A stretch of DNA of 64,000 nucleotides, taken from Sanguibacter sp. HDW7. Its GTDB lineage: Bacteria; Actinomycetota; Actinomycetes; Actinomycetales; Cellulomonadaceae. The DNA lies in the NCBI RefSeq assembly GCF_011300875.1, contig NZ_CP049862.1, forward strand, positions 1,860,001-1,924,000, given 5' to 3'. Shown here piece after piece: positions 7,060 through 15,117 of this stretch (positions are counted from its first letter, which is position 1; every line of letters starts with the position of its first letter). The position numbers and the translations under genes were made by a program. The notes under the pieces were generated by a model, which did not search any database, was not told the origin of the DNA, and was given only the letters and a program-made list of their open reading frames with translations.

Positions 7060-9186
7060 TCAGGCGTCGATGCGCGAGCGGTCGATGCTCTGTGCGCCGG
7101 CGACGATGAACTCCTTGCGAGGAGCCACGTCGGAGCCCATGAGCAGGTCGAAGACGTGCTCGGCGATCTCGGCGTCCGCGAGCGTCACCCGTCGCAGGGT
7201 GCGCAGGCGCGGGTCCATGGTGGTCTCTGCGAGCTGGTCGGCGTCCATCTCGCCGAGGCCCTTGTACCGCTGGATGTCGTCCTTGTAGCGCTTGCCTGCC
7301 TTGTCGAGCTTCTTCAGCGTCGCGGTGAGCTCGGCCTCGGAGTACGTGTAGATGTACTCGTTCTTGCGGCTGCCCGCGCCGATGACCTCGATCCGGTGGA
7401 GCGGCGGCACGGCCGCGTAGACCCGTCCGTCCTCGACGAGGGGCCGCATGTAGCGGAAGAACAGCGTGAGGAGCAGCGTGCGGATGTGGGCGCCGTCGAC
7501 GTCAGCGTCCGTCATGAGGACGATCTTGCCGTAGCGCGCCTGCTCGAGGTCGAAGGTCCGCCCCGAGCCTGCGCCGATGACCTGGATGATCGCGGCGCAC
7601 TCGGCGTTGCGCAGCATGTCGGAGACGGAGGCCTTCTGGACGTTGAGGATCTTGCCGCGGATGGGCAGGAGCGCCTGGAAGTCCGAGGACCGCGCGAGCT
7701 TGGCTGTGCCGAGAGCCGAGTCGCCCTCGACGATGAAGAGCTCGGAGCGCTCGACGTCGTCCGAGCGGCAGTCGGCGAGCTTGGCGGGCAACGACGAGGT
7801 CTCGAGCGCGTTCTTGCGGCGCGAGATCTCCTTCTGCTTGCGTGCCGAGATGCGTGCACGCATCTCGGCGACGACCTTGTCGAGCAGGAGCGCCGACTGC
7901 GCCTTCTCGTCGCGCTTCGTCGACGTGAGGATCGCGCCGAGCTCCTTCTCGAGGACCTTCGAGACGATGCCGCGGACGGGTGCGGTGCCGAGGACCTCCT
8001 TCGTCTGGCCCTCGAACTGCGGCTCGGCGAGACGCACGGTGACGACCGCGGTGAGACCCGCGAGGATGTCGTCCTTCTCGATGCGTTCCGAGGAGTCCTT
8101 CGCGGTGATCTTCAGCCGGCGCGCGTTGGCCTCGATCTGCTTGCGCACGAGCTTGAGCAGCCCGGCCTCGAAGCCCGCGAGGTGCGTTCCGCCCTTGGGC
8201 GTCGCGATGATGTTGACGAACGTCCGCACGGTCGTGTCGTAGCCGGTCCCCCAGCGCAGGGCGATGTCGACCTCGCACTCTCGCTCGACCTCCCGCGGCG
8301 TCATGTGCCCGCGCTCGTCGAGCACGGGAACGGTCTCGGTGAATCGACCCGACCCCGCGAGCCGCCACGCGGCCGTCACGGCGGTGTCGGGGGCGAGGAA
8401 CTCGACGAAGTCGACGGTCCCGCCCGTGTGGTGGAACTCCTCCTCCCAGGTTCCCTCGGCGCCGGGCGTCCCCTCGATGCCGCGCTCGTCGCGCAGCATG
8501 ATGCGCAGGCCGGGCACGAGGAACGTCGTCTGGCGGATGCGGGCGACGAGCTCGTCGTACTGGAACGCGGCCGTGCGCAGGAAGATCTGCGTGTCCGCCC
8601 AGTAGCGCACGCGCGTCCCAGTGCGTCCGCGCGCGACCTTGCCGACAGCGCGGAGCTCGGAGGTGTCGACGAACGGCGCGAACGCCGCGTCGGGGCTCGG
8701 TCCCGTCCGCGGGTCGTCGAAGGTCCCGGGCTCGCCTCGGTGGAAGGACATGGCCCACGTCTTGCCGCCGCGGTCGACCTCGACGTCGAGGCGCGACGAG
8801 AGCGCGTTGACGACGCTCGCGCCGACGCCGTGGAGGCCGCCCGACGCGGCGTACGAGCCGCCGCCGAACTTGCCGCCCGCGTGGAGCTTCGTGAAGACGA
8901 CCTCGACGCCCGAGAGTCCCGTCTTGGGCTCGACGTCGACGGGGATGCCGCGCCCGTCGTCCTCGACCGACACCGACGAGTCGGCGTGGAGCGTCACCGT
9001 GATGTTCTGACAGTGCCCGCCGAGGGCCTCGTCGACCGCGTTGTCGATGATCTCCCAGAGGCAGTGCATGAGACCGCGCGAGTCGGTGGTCCCGATATAC
9101 ATGCCAGGTCGCTTGCGCACCGCCTCGAGGCCCTCGAGGACGGAGAGGTGGCGGGCGGAGTAGGACTCGGTCGTTGCGGTCGGCAC
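7060..9186 (-). CDS. parE: DNA topoisomerase IV subunit B (ParE/GyrB-type)
   Basis: ATPase subunit of a type IIA topoisomerase that decatenates or relaxes chromosomal DNA. The 708-residue product shows the GHKL ATPase signature: EIIDNAVDEAL, DDGRGIPVD and GGLHGVGASVVNALS. The transducer region follows, then the TOPRIM domain with EGDSALGTAK and the metal-binding DADVDGAHI, and the C-terminal IQRYKGLGEM motif. Location beside the primary sigma factor matches the second gyrB-like gene of actinobacteria such as Streptomyces rather than gyrB near dnaA. The GTG at 9186 is preceded by TAGAGT eight bases upstream, suggesting a leaderless message; a GTG at 9192 is the alternative. Confidence 0.93.
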   Translation of the reverse strand: MPTATTESYSARHLSVLEGLEAVRKRPGMYIGTTDSRGLMHCLWEIIDNAVDEALGGHCQNITVTLHADSSVSVEDDGRGIPVDVEPKTGLSGVEVVFTKLHAGGKFGGGSYAASGGLHGVGASVVNALSSRLDVEVDRGGKTWAMSFHRGEPGTFDDPRTGPSPDAAFAPFVDTSELRAVGKVARGRTGTRVRYWADTQIFLRTAAFQYDELVARIRQTTFLVPGLRIMLRDERGIEGTPGAEGTWEEEFHHTGGTVDFVEFLAPDTAVTAAWRLAGSGRFTETVPVLDERGHMTPREVERECEVDIALRWGTGYDTTVRTFVNIIATPKGGTHLAGFEAGLLKLVRKQIEANARRLKITAKDSSERIEKDDILAGLTAVVTVRLAEPQFEGQTKEVLGTAPVRGIVSKVLEKELGAILTSTKRDEKAQSALLLDKVVAEMRARISARKQKEISRRKNALETSSLPAKLADCRSDDVERSELFIVEGDSALGTAKLARSSDFQALLPIRGKILNVQKASVSDMLRNAECAAIIQVIGAGSGRTFDLEQARYGKIVLMTDADVDGAHIRTLLLTLFFRYMRPLVEDGRVYAAVPPLHRIEVIGAGSRKNEYIYTYSEAELTATLKKLDKAGKRYKDDIQRYKGLGEMDADQLAETTMDPRLRTLRRVTLADAEIAEHVFDLLMGSDVAPRKEFIVAGAQSIDRSRIDA

Positions 9187-9194
9187 GAGCACCC

Positions 9195-9200
9195 ACTCTA
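9195..9200 (-). promoter_or_regulatory. Likely -10 element of a leaderless parE transcript
   Basis: Reads TAGAGT on the minus strand, with eight bases to the GTG at 9186. This spacing puts the transcription start on or next to the start codon. Confidence 0.5.
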
Positions 9201-9387
9201 GGCGCTGCCTCCGACACTCCCGGCCGCGGCACGCTGCGTGGCGCGTGCGCCTCACCCACACGGGTTTGTGACGGTCGCAGGCCGGACGTCCGAATCCCGC
9301 CATCTGGCACGAGACGATCCGTACGCCGGTGGCGAACGTTCCTCGGATGACGGAATCCCGGGACGCCCAGGATGGTTGGATGCTGAC

Positions 9388-9594
9388 ATGAGCACCGCTA
9401 CCGTGACCCCCCTGACCGTGGCCGACCGCTGCGACCGCTGCGGCGCCCAGGCCTACGTCCGTATCACCCTCCCCGTGGGTGAGCTCCTCTTCTGCGCGCA
9501 TCACTCGCGCGAGCACGCCGACGCCTACGCGTCGGTCGCCGTGGAGATCCAGGACGAGACCGACCGCCTCCACGAGGAGCACGGCGCGCGCTGA
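9388..9594 (+). CDS. DUF7455-type small zinc-ribbon protein
   Basis: A 68-residue protein with CDRCGAQAY near residues 14-22 and FCAHH near 36-40, so C-x2-C and C-x2-H pairs likely bind one zinc ion. A mid-chain basic and acidic helix follows (HAREH-like, then EIQDETDRLHEEHG). Small proteins of this type are conserved beside hrdB/sigA and the second gyrB-like gene in actinobacteria. The function is unknown to me. The ATG at 9388 is used because the domain begins there; the extra 50 residues of open frame upstream look non-coding. Confidence 0.8.
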   Translation: MSTATVTPLTVADRCDRCGAQAYVRITLPVGELLFCAHHSREHADAYASVAVEIQDETDRLHEEHGAR

Positions 9595-9611
9595 GCCGCC
9601 GATCGCAGCCC

Positions 9612-9658
9612 GACCTCGAAGGGCCCCGCACCGAGATGGTGCGGGGCCCTTCGACGTC
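9612..9658. terminator. Bidirectional GC-rich hairpin terminator
   Basis: A perfect 15-bp core (9618-9632 with 9638-9652) and a 5-base loop, extended by six more pairs with one mismatch. It lies 17 bases past the DUF7455 stop. It has no run of T; its arms match those of the hairpin at 17206-17253. Confidence 0.8.
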
Positions 9659-9767
9659 TCCCGCTCCCCCTGCGCGTGAGCGCGCGCCCACGACCCGCGG
9701 CTCACGAGTCCGACGATGGCCACTCTCCCCGTGCGCGCGGGCACGCTCGGGCGTCACCGGGAACGAC

Positions 9768-9800
9768 GACGGCCCCCGCACCATCGGTGCGGGGGCCGTC
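9768..9800. terminator. Hairpin terminator of the sigma factor gene
   Basis: Fifteen perfect base pairs (9768-9782 with 9786-9800) around a 3-base loop, 11 bases beyond the sigA stop on the minus strand. Confidence 0.8.
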
Positions 9801-9811
9801 GGACGTCGAGC

Positions 9812-11452
9812 TCAGTCGAGGTAGTCGCGCAGAACCTGCGAGCGGCTCGGGTGACGCAGCTTCGACATCGTCTTCGACTCGATCTGACGGATGCGCTCAC
9901 GCGTCACGCCGTAGACCTTGCCGATCTCGTCAAGCGTCTTGGGCTGCCCGTCGGTGAGTCCGAAGCGCATCGAGACGACGCCGGCCTCACGCTCGGAGAG
10001 CGTGTCGAGCACCTGGTGGAGCTGCTCCTGCAGGAGCGTGAAGCTCACGGCGTCCGCCGGGACGACGGCCTCGGAGTCCTCGATGAGGTCACCGAACTCG
10101 CTGTCGCCGTCCTCGCCGAGCGGCGTGTGGAGCGAGATGGGCTCGCGGCCGTACTTCTGGACCTCGACGACCTTCTCAGGGGTCATGTCGAGCTCCTTGG
10201 CGAGCTCCTCGGGCGTGGGCTCGCGGCCCAGGTCCTGGAGCATCTGCCGCTGGACGCGGGCGAGCTTGTTGATGACCTCGACCATGTGGACGGGGATGCG
10301 GATCGTGCGCGCCTGGTCAGCCATGGCACGCGTGATCGCCTGACGGATCCACCACGTCGCGTACGTCGAGAACTTGTAGCCCTTGGTGTAGTCGAACTTC
10401 TCGACAGCACGGATGAGGCCGAGGTTGCCCTCCTGGATGAGGTCGAGGAAGAGCATCCCGCGACCCGTGTAGCGCTTCGCGAGCGAGACGACGAGGCGCA
10501 GGTTGGCCTCGAGCAGGTGGTTCTTCGCGCGACGGCCGTCGGACGCGATCCACTCGAGCTCACGACGCAGCTTGGGGGCGAGCTCGCCCGCAGCGTGGGT
10601 CAGCCGCTCCTCGGCGAAGAGTCCCGCCTCGATGCGCTTGGCGAGGTCGACCTCCTGCTCGGCGTTGAGGAGGGCGACCTTGCCGATCTGCTTGAGGTAG
10701 TCCTTGACCGGGTCAGCGGTCGCACCGGCCGTGACGACCTGCTGCGCCGGGGCGTCGTCGTCGTCGGCGTCGGAGTAGACGAAGCCGCTCGTGGACTCCT
10801 CGGCCTCCTCGGCAGGCTTGGTGGCCGCGGCAGCAGCAGCGGCAGGCTTCGCCTCGGTCTCCTCGGCCGTGTCCGTCTCGGGCTCGTCCGCGTCGATCTC
10901 GACGTCCTCGAGGTCCTCGTCGCCGGGCACAGCCTCGGCGTCGTCCTCGACCGGCTCGTCGCCCTCGTCGGCGGCCTTGGCGGTCTTCGCGGCAGCGGCC
11001 TTCTTCGCCGCGGCGGCCTTGGTCGGCGCCTTCGCGGCCGGAGCCTTCTTGGCGGGCGCCTTCTTCGCGGCAGGCTTCGCGGCGACCTCGTCCTCGGTCT
11101 CGACCTCGGCCTCGACGGCCTTCGGCGCAGCCTTGGCTGCGGCACGCTTCGGCGCAGCCTTCGTGGCGGTCGCCGACCCGACGTCCGCCTTCGCGGTCGC
11201 CGACGTCGCACGCTTCGTGGCGGCCGCGGCAACCTTGCCGGTCGCGGGCAGCGTCACCTCGATGCCGAGCATCGCGATCGCACGGTAGACGGCCTTGAGC
11301 CGCTTGGCGTCCGCGACCGCAGCGGTCTCGCACGCGGAACGCAGGCTCTCGGCGTCGATCCGGCCGTCGGTCGTCCCGCGCCGGACGAGCTCCTGGAGCA
11401 CGGGGTGCTCGAACTCGCGCGGCAGGGCGGGGTTCGGGATGTTGGGCGCCAC
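9812..11452 (-). CDS. sigA: Primary RNA polymerase sigma factor (SigA/HrdB, RpoD family)
   Basis: Housekeeping sigma-70 factor. In the 546-residue product, region 1.2 ([16 protein letters not shown]), region 2 ([44 protein letters not shown]), region 3 and region 4.2 ([20 protein letters not shown]) are intact. The first ~250 residues are an Ala/Lys-rich then Glu/Asp-rich low-complexity tract, reminiscent of histone H1 tails and known from actinobacterial primary sigmas. I chose the GTG at 11452 ([11 protein letters not shown]) because GAAAGG sits at correct spacing. An ATG at 11485 in frame has no ribosome binding site. A TACAAT -10 lies about 85 bases upstream. Confidence 0.96.
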   Translation of the reverse strand: MAPNIPNPALPREFEHPVLQELVRRGTTDGRIDAESLRSACETAAVADAKRLKAVYRAIAMLGIEVTLPATGKVAAAATKRATSATAKADVGSATATKAAPKRAAAKAAPKAVEAEVETEDEVAAKPAAKKAPAKKAPAAKAPTKAAAAKKAAAAKTAKAADEGDEPVEDDAEAVPGDEDLEDVEIDADEPETDTAEETEAKPAAAAAAATKPAEEAEESTSGFVYSDADDDDAPAQQVVTAGATADPVKDYLKQIGKVALLNAEQEVDLAKRIEAGLFAEERLTHAAGELAPKLRRELEWIASDGRRAKNHLLEANLRLVVSLAKRYTGRGMLFLDLIQEGNLGLIRAVEKFDYTKGYKFSTYATWWIRQAITRAMADQARTIRIPVHMVEVINKLARVQRQMLQDLGREPTPEELAKELDMTPEKVVEVQKYGREPISLHTPLGEDGDSEFGDLIEDSEAVVPADAVSFTLLQEQLHQVLDTLSEREAGVVSMRFGLTDGQPKTLDEIGKVYGVTRERIRQIESKTMSKLRHPSRSQVLRDYLD

Positions 11453-11536
11453 AGATGACCTTTCGGCAGAACTCGAGGAGTGCATGACGCCGGCCACGGG
11501 ATGAACTTCGCGGTGCGGTGTGAGCACGGTCCCCCT

Positions 11537-11542
11537 ATTGTA
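11537..11542 (-). promoter_or_regulatory. Candidate -10 element for the sigma factor gene
   Basis: TACAAT on the minus strand, close to the TATAAT consensus, about 85 bases before the GTG start. No convincing -35 is visible at 16-18 bases. Confidence 0.5.
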
Positions 11543-11668
11543 CTCGGAGCACGCGCACGGATCGCCCGGGACGCGCCCCGAGCGGGGCGTTTCATCGCGC
11601 TCCCGAGTGCCGTGCGCCACCCCTCCAACGCACAGGGACCCGCGAGTTGTTCCCGCGGGCTCGCGAGG

Positions 11669-12076
11669 TCAGGCAGTCGCGGGCGTCGGCTTGACCGCGA
11701 GCACGGGGCACGGCGCGTCGAGGAGCACACGCTGAGCGTTCGCGCCGAGCACGAGCTTGCCAGTAGGGCTGCGCCGGCGCAGCCCGATGACGACGAGCGA
11801 CGCCGAAGTCTCCTCCGCCACACGGACGAGGTCGTCGGCGACGTCGCCCGCGCCCTCGAGCACACGCACCTCGTGGTCGACGCCCTCGGACGCGAGCTCC
11901 GCGGTGACGCGCGCGAGATCCTCGTCACGTGCCCGAGCGCGCGTCTCGTCGACCCTGTCGGCCCGCTCGCTCACGACGACGACGAGCCGTGAACCCTTCG
12001 CCCGCGCCGCCTCGCGGGCGGCGCTGAGCGCCGTCGACCCCTCGGTCGTGGACTGGTAGCCGACGACAACAGACAT
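11669..12076 (-). CDS. Universal stress protein (UspA family)
   Basis: A 135-residue single-domain Usp. It opens with MSVVVGYQSTTEGSTAL, which fits the first strand and Asp/Gln-containing loop of the fold. It carries the nucleotide-binding loop G-x9-G-x8-A in GLRRRSPTGKLVLGANAQR, then VLLDAPCPVLAVKP. This loop is typical of ATP-binding Usp proteins, which act in dormancy and stress signalling in actinobacteria. AGGAGG lies seven bases before the ATG. It is a monocistronic-looking gene between sigA and the DUF4192 gene. Confidence 0.88.
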   Translation of the reverse strand: MSVVVGYQSTTEGSTALSAAREAARAKGSRLVVVVSERADRVDETRARARDEDLARVTAELASEGVDHEVRVLEGAGDVADDLVRVAEETSASLVVIGLRRRSPTGKLVLGANAQRVLLDAPCPVLAVKPTPATA

Positions 12077-12212
12077 CGTTGTTCCTCCTGCGCCGGGCGC
12101 ACCGTGTCGCGCCGTAGATCTCCGACGATATCCGACGCCTGCCGTACCGCGTCATGCCCTCCGCCCCCTGTCCGGGTGCGCATGCTGTGGCGTCCGGCAC
12201 ACACCGTCCGTC

Positions 12213-13343
12213 TCAGTCCTGCGACATGCGCGCGCGACGCACCCAGCCCGGCGGCAGGCCGGCGTCTAGCGCTGTGCGCACGAGGCCCGCGAGCGAATGG
12301 AAGGGGTCGATCTCGAGCGCACGGTCGATCCAGACGCCGGCCTCGGCTCCGTGCCCCGTCCACCAGGCGGTGACGCCGAGAAGAGTGAGCGCGGGCGCCG
12401 ACCCGCCGTCCCGGTGCGCAGCGACCTCGCGCAGCACGGCTCGGGCAGGCTCGAGCAGCGTGGGGTCCGGCGCGAGCGCGACCGTCGGGTCCACGATGAC
12501 CTGCACCGCGAGCCCGACGTCCTCGGCACAGTCCCGTCCGTCGCTCGCGCAGAACCTCTCGGCGACCTGGCTCAAGCCCGCCACGAGCGTCACGAGGACC
12601 GCGTCGCGCAGGTGCTTGTCCTCGAGCGCCTCCCCGAGACGACCCCACTGCGTGGGCCGGGCACGCTGCGGACGCGAGGCGGCGGCGTCGCGTCCAGCTG
12701 CGCGCACAGCGCCCCGCCACTCGGCGAGCGACCGGCTGCGCCAGCCGCCGCTCGAGCCGAGGGCGTCGGGCGCCGGGCGTCCGTGGGCGCGGGCGGCGCG
12801 CGCCGCGGTGCGCCGGTGCACGGCTGTGGGGACCGGGATCCGGCCGAGGTCGTCCCGGTCCGCGAGGACGGCCACGCCGTCGAAGACCATGCGCGCGCCG
12901 ACCGCGGTCGACTCGAGGTCGGCGAGCGGGCGGGCTGCGACGAGCTGTCCGTCGGGCTCTACCTCGTGGTACGTCGTCTCCCCGACGACGACGACGCCCC
13001 GGATCTCGAGCGCGTCGCCGATCGCCTCGAGAAGCGCCTCGAGCGCGTTCGTCGCCTGATCGTCGAGGTGCTCGCCGTCGGCGAGCGCTCGCTCGCGGTA
13101 AAGCACGACGACGACTCCCGACGCCCCGTCCCGCGCTGCGGCAGCGACGAGGTTGCGTGCGAGCTGAGGGCCGGCCTCGGGGTGCGCGACGTCGCCGACG
13201 TCGGTGCGGATCATCATGCCGACCCGGCGGCGCGGACCCCGCAGCCCGACGAGGACGACGGAGTCGCGCGGGACGAAGCCCATCTGGTACGGGACGAGGG
13301 CGAGGAGCTCGCAGGGCTCGGAGGCCCGGATCGTGTGCGTCAT
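12213..13343 (-). CDS. DUF4192 family protein
   Basis: A 376-residue cytoplasmic protein matching the actinobacterial DUF4192 family, whose role is unknown. The N-terminus shows the family pattern: IRASEPCELLALVPYQMGFVPRDSVVLVGL, then AGPQLARNLVAAAARDGASGVVVVLY. The C-terminal third is helical and TPR-like (TLLGVTAWWTGHGAEAGVWIDRALEIDPFHSLAGLV). The ATG at 13343 is favoured by a GGTGGG stretch just upstream. No transmembrane segment or catalytic motif is evident. It diverges from the polyprenyl synthase gene. Confidence 0.82.
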   Translation of the reverse strand: MTHTIRASEPCELLALVPYQMGFVPRDSVVLVGLRGPRRRVGMMIRTDVGDVAHPEAGPQLARNLVAAAARDGASGVVVVLYRERALADGEHLDDQATNALEALLEAIGDALEIRGVVVVGETTYHEVEPDGQLVAARPLADLESTAVGARMVFDGVAVLADRDDLGRIPVPTAVHRRTAARAARAHGRPAPDALGSSGGWRSRSLAEWRGAVRAAGRDAAASRPQRARPTQWGRLGEALEDKHLRDAVLVTLVAGLSQVAERFCASDGRDCAEDVGLAVQVIVDPTVALAPDPTLLEPARAVLREVAAHRDGGSAPALTLLGVTAWWTGHGAEAGVWIDRALEIDPFHSLAGLVRTALDAGLPPGWVRRARMSQD

Positions 13344-13437
13344 GGACCCACCGCACACGGTGCGCGAGACACGCGCGCGGCGTCCGTGCAGATCTGTGGA
13401 CGGCAGGCGAGCAACCCTCGCCTGGGGACAACCTCGC

Positions 13438-13443
13438 TAGGCT
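13438..13443 (+). promoter_or_regulatory. -10 element of a leaderless polyprenyl synthase transcript
   Basis: TAGGCT followed by six bases and the ATG at 13450. No Shine-Dalgarno sequence precedes the start, in keeping with leaderless translation. Confidence 0.55.
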
Positions 13444-13449
13444 GCGGGC

Positions 13450-14550
13450 ATGAGTACCCCAGCCCTGGTCGATCGTGACGACGTGCGTTCCCGGGTCGAC
13501 CACCTCGTCGACCTCTATCTCACCGGCGCCCGCCAGGACGCGGCCGCCGAGCACGGCGAGGACGTCGTGCCCCTCTTCGACGCGATGGGCAGGCTGCTCG
13601 GTGGGGGCAAGCGCCTCCGCGCGGCCTTCACGTACTGGGCGTGGCGTGCGCTGACCGACGACGAGGGCGAGGCCGAGGGCGCACTGCGCCTCGGGGCCGC
13701 GCTCGAGCTCTTCCAGGCCGCCGCGCTCTTCCACGACGACCTCATGGACAAGTCCGACACCCGCCGCGGCCATGCGACGGCGCACGTCCACTTCGCGCGC
13801 GTGCACCGCGCGGGCGGTTGGCCGGGCGACTCCTCGCAGTTCGGCCTCTCGGCCGCCGTCCTCCTCGGCGACCTCGCGCTCGCGGGCTGCGAGCGCATGC
13901 TCACGACCGCGCTCGAGCACCTGCCGGAGCGCGTCGGCTCGCCGACCCGCGAGATCTTCGACACGATGCGCGCCGAGGTGACGCTCGGCCAGTACCTCGA
14001 CGTCCTCTCGCAGGTACGCCCGTGGAGCGACGACGCCGCCGAGGACGAGCGCCGGTCCCGCGCCGTCATCCGCGCGAAGTCGGCTCGCTACTCGGTCGAG
14101 CACCCGCTGAGCCTCGGCGCGGCCGCGGCCGGTGCCGACGAGGACACGCTCGCGGGCGTCCGCCGCTTCGGCCTGCCGCTCGGCGAGGCGTTCCAGCTGC
14201 GCGACGACATCCTCGGCGTGTTCGGTGACCCCGCGACGACCGGCAAGCCGGCGGGCGACGACCTGCGCGAGGGCAAGCGCACGGTCCTCCTCGCGCGGGC
14301 GCTCGGTGGCGCGACCGCTGCTGAGGCCGCGCTCGTGCGCGGGCTCGTCGGATCGCCCGAGCTCACCGACGAAGAGATCGCCGACCTGCGCGAGATCTTT
14401 GTGCGGACCGGCGCCCTCGACGGGGTCGAGCGGCTCGTCGACCAGCTCGCCGACGAGGCGTTCGAGGCGCTCGACGCGCTCGACCTCGCGGGTGAGGGCG
14501 CAACGATGCTCCGCGCGCTGGGCTACGCGGCGATCGAGCGCGCTGCCTGA
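13450..14550 (+). CDS. Polyprenyl diphosphate synthase (probable geranylgeranyl type)
   Basis: Condenses isopentenyl diphosphate onto allylic diphosphates to build longer prenyl chains. The 366-residue enzyme has both Asp-rich motifs: first DDLMDKSDTRRG at residues 96-107 and second DDILGVFGD starting at about 255. GGGKRLR precedes them and binds IPP. The residue five positions before the first motif is small (Ala91), which in this family usually permits C20 or longer chains; that is inference. It supplies precursors for menaquinone, carotenoids or other lipids. A leaderless promoter lies directly upstream and a hairpin terminator follows. Confidence 0.9.
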   Translation: MSTPALVDRDDVRSRVDHLVDLYLTGARQDAAAEHGEDVVPLFDAMGRLLGGGKRLRAAFTYWAWRALTDDEGEAEGALRLGAALELFQAAALFHDDLMDKSDTRRGHATAHVHFARVHRAGGWPGDSSQFGLSAAVLLGDLALAGCERMLTTALEHLPERVGSPTREIFDTMRAEVTLGQYLDVLSQVRPWSDDAAEDERRSRAVIRAKSARYSVEHPLSLGAAAAGADEDTLAGVRRFGLPLGEAFQLRDDILGVFGDPATTGKPAGDDLREGKRTVLLARALGGATAAEAALVRGLVGSPELTDEEIADLREIFVRTGALDGVERLVDQLADEAFEALDALDLAGEGATMLRALGYAAIERAA

Positions 14551-14561
14551 GGCTCTTCCAA

Positions 14562-14603
14562 CGTGTGAGGTCCGGTCGGGGATCCCCGACCGGGCCTCAC
14601 ACG
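14562..14603. terminator. Bidirectional terminator between convergent genes
   Basis: 19-bp stem (14562-14580 with 14585-14603), one G-T wobble, 4-base loop. It lies between the polyprenyl synthase stop and the stop of the Rv2175c-like gene. Confidence 0.85.
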
Positions 14604-14619
14604 TCCGAGGTCTCGGCGC

Positions 14620-15018
14620 TCAGAGCATCGACTGCGCGACCCTCCGCACCTCGGACTTGCGGCCCTCGCGCAGTGCGGCGAGCGGCGACGCGCCGATCTC
14701 CTCGTTGTGAGCAAGGAGCCAGTCGATGATCCCCTCGTCGTCGAAGCGCAGATCTCCGAGCAGCGCGATCGTGCCCTGGAGCGAGGGCAGCGGGACGGGG
14801 TGCTCGCCCTCGACGGGCGTGCGGCGGTCCGCAGGGTTCTGCAGGTGGCGCGGCACGAAGAAGTCGGCCGGGACGCGCTTGACGGGGTTCTCGCCACGTC
14901 GCACCGCGACGATGACGCGGTCGTGCAGCATTCCCCGGACCTTGGCGACGTCGGTCCCGAGGAGCTCGGCGACGGCCGGGAGCGTGAGCCACTCCCCCGT
15001 GTACGTGGTGTCAGTCAT
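14620..15018 (-). CDS. Rv2175c-family DNA-binding protein
   Basis: A 132-residue protein with an N-terminal winged-helix or MerR-like segment (WLTLPAVAELLGTDVAKVRGMLHDR, residues ~10-34). The family's C-terminal helical part follows (GTIALLGDLRFDDEGIIDWLLAHNEE). In Mycobacterium tuberculosis Rv2175c binds DNA and is phosphorylated by PknL, encoded next door. Here it is likewise divergent from a Ser/Thr kinase gene with about 100 bases between starts. An N-terminal TDTTYTGEW tract holds Thr residues that could be the phosphoacceptors; that is inference. The start at 15018 fits the family's N-terminus. Confidence 0.88.
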   Translation of the reverse strand: MTDTTYTGEWLTLPAVAELLGTDVAKVRGMLHDRVIVAVRRGENPVKRVPADFFVPRHLQNPADRRTPVEGEHPVPLPSLQGTIALLGDLRFDDEGIIDWLLAHNEEIGASPLAALREGRKSEVRRVAQSML

Positions 15019-15104
15019 GGGTCCACGGTAGTCGTGTGTGAAGCACCCACGATCACGCGGTGGACATCGGGCGCGCCCACCCACCTCCGGCAGGCGCACC
15101 ACCG

Positions 15105-15110
15105 TAGACT
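15105..15110 (+). promoter_or_regulatory. -10 element of a leaderless kinase transcript
   Basis: TAGACT, seven bases, then the GTG at 15118, with no ribosome binding site. Confidence 0.55.
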
Positions 15111-15117
15111 CGCCACC

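Noticed and set aside
5749-9201. A 1150-codon open frame on the plus strand
   Set aside because: It is antisense to the GNAT and parE genes, is dominated by Arg, Ala, Val and Asp, and has no domain. Such shadows are normal at this GC content, as are the long frames at 405-3359 and 59682-62192.
9334-9341. GAACGTTC palindrome as an SOS box
   Set aside because: Actinobacterial LexA sites need four bases between GAAC and GTTC; this one has none.
11453-11485. ATG at 11485 as the sigma factor start
   Set aside because: It lacks a ribosome binding site, while the GTG at 11452 has GAAAGG at proper spacing and matches the family's N-terminus.
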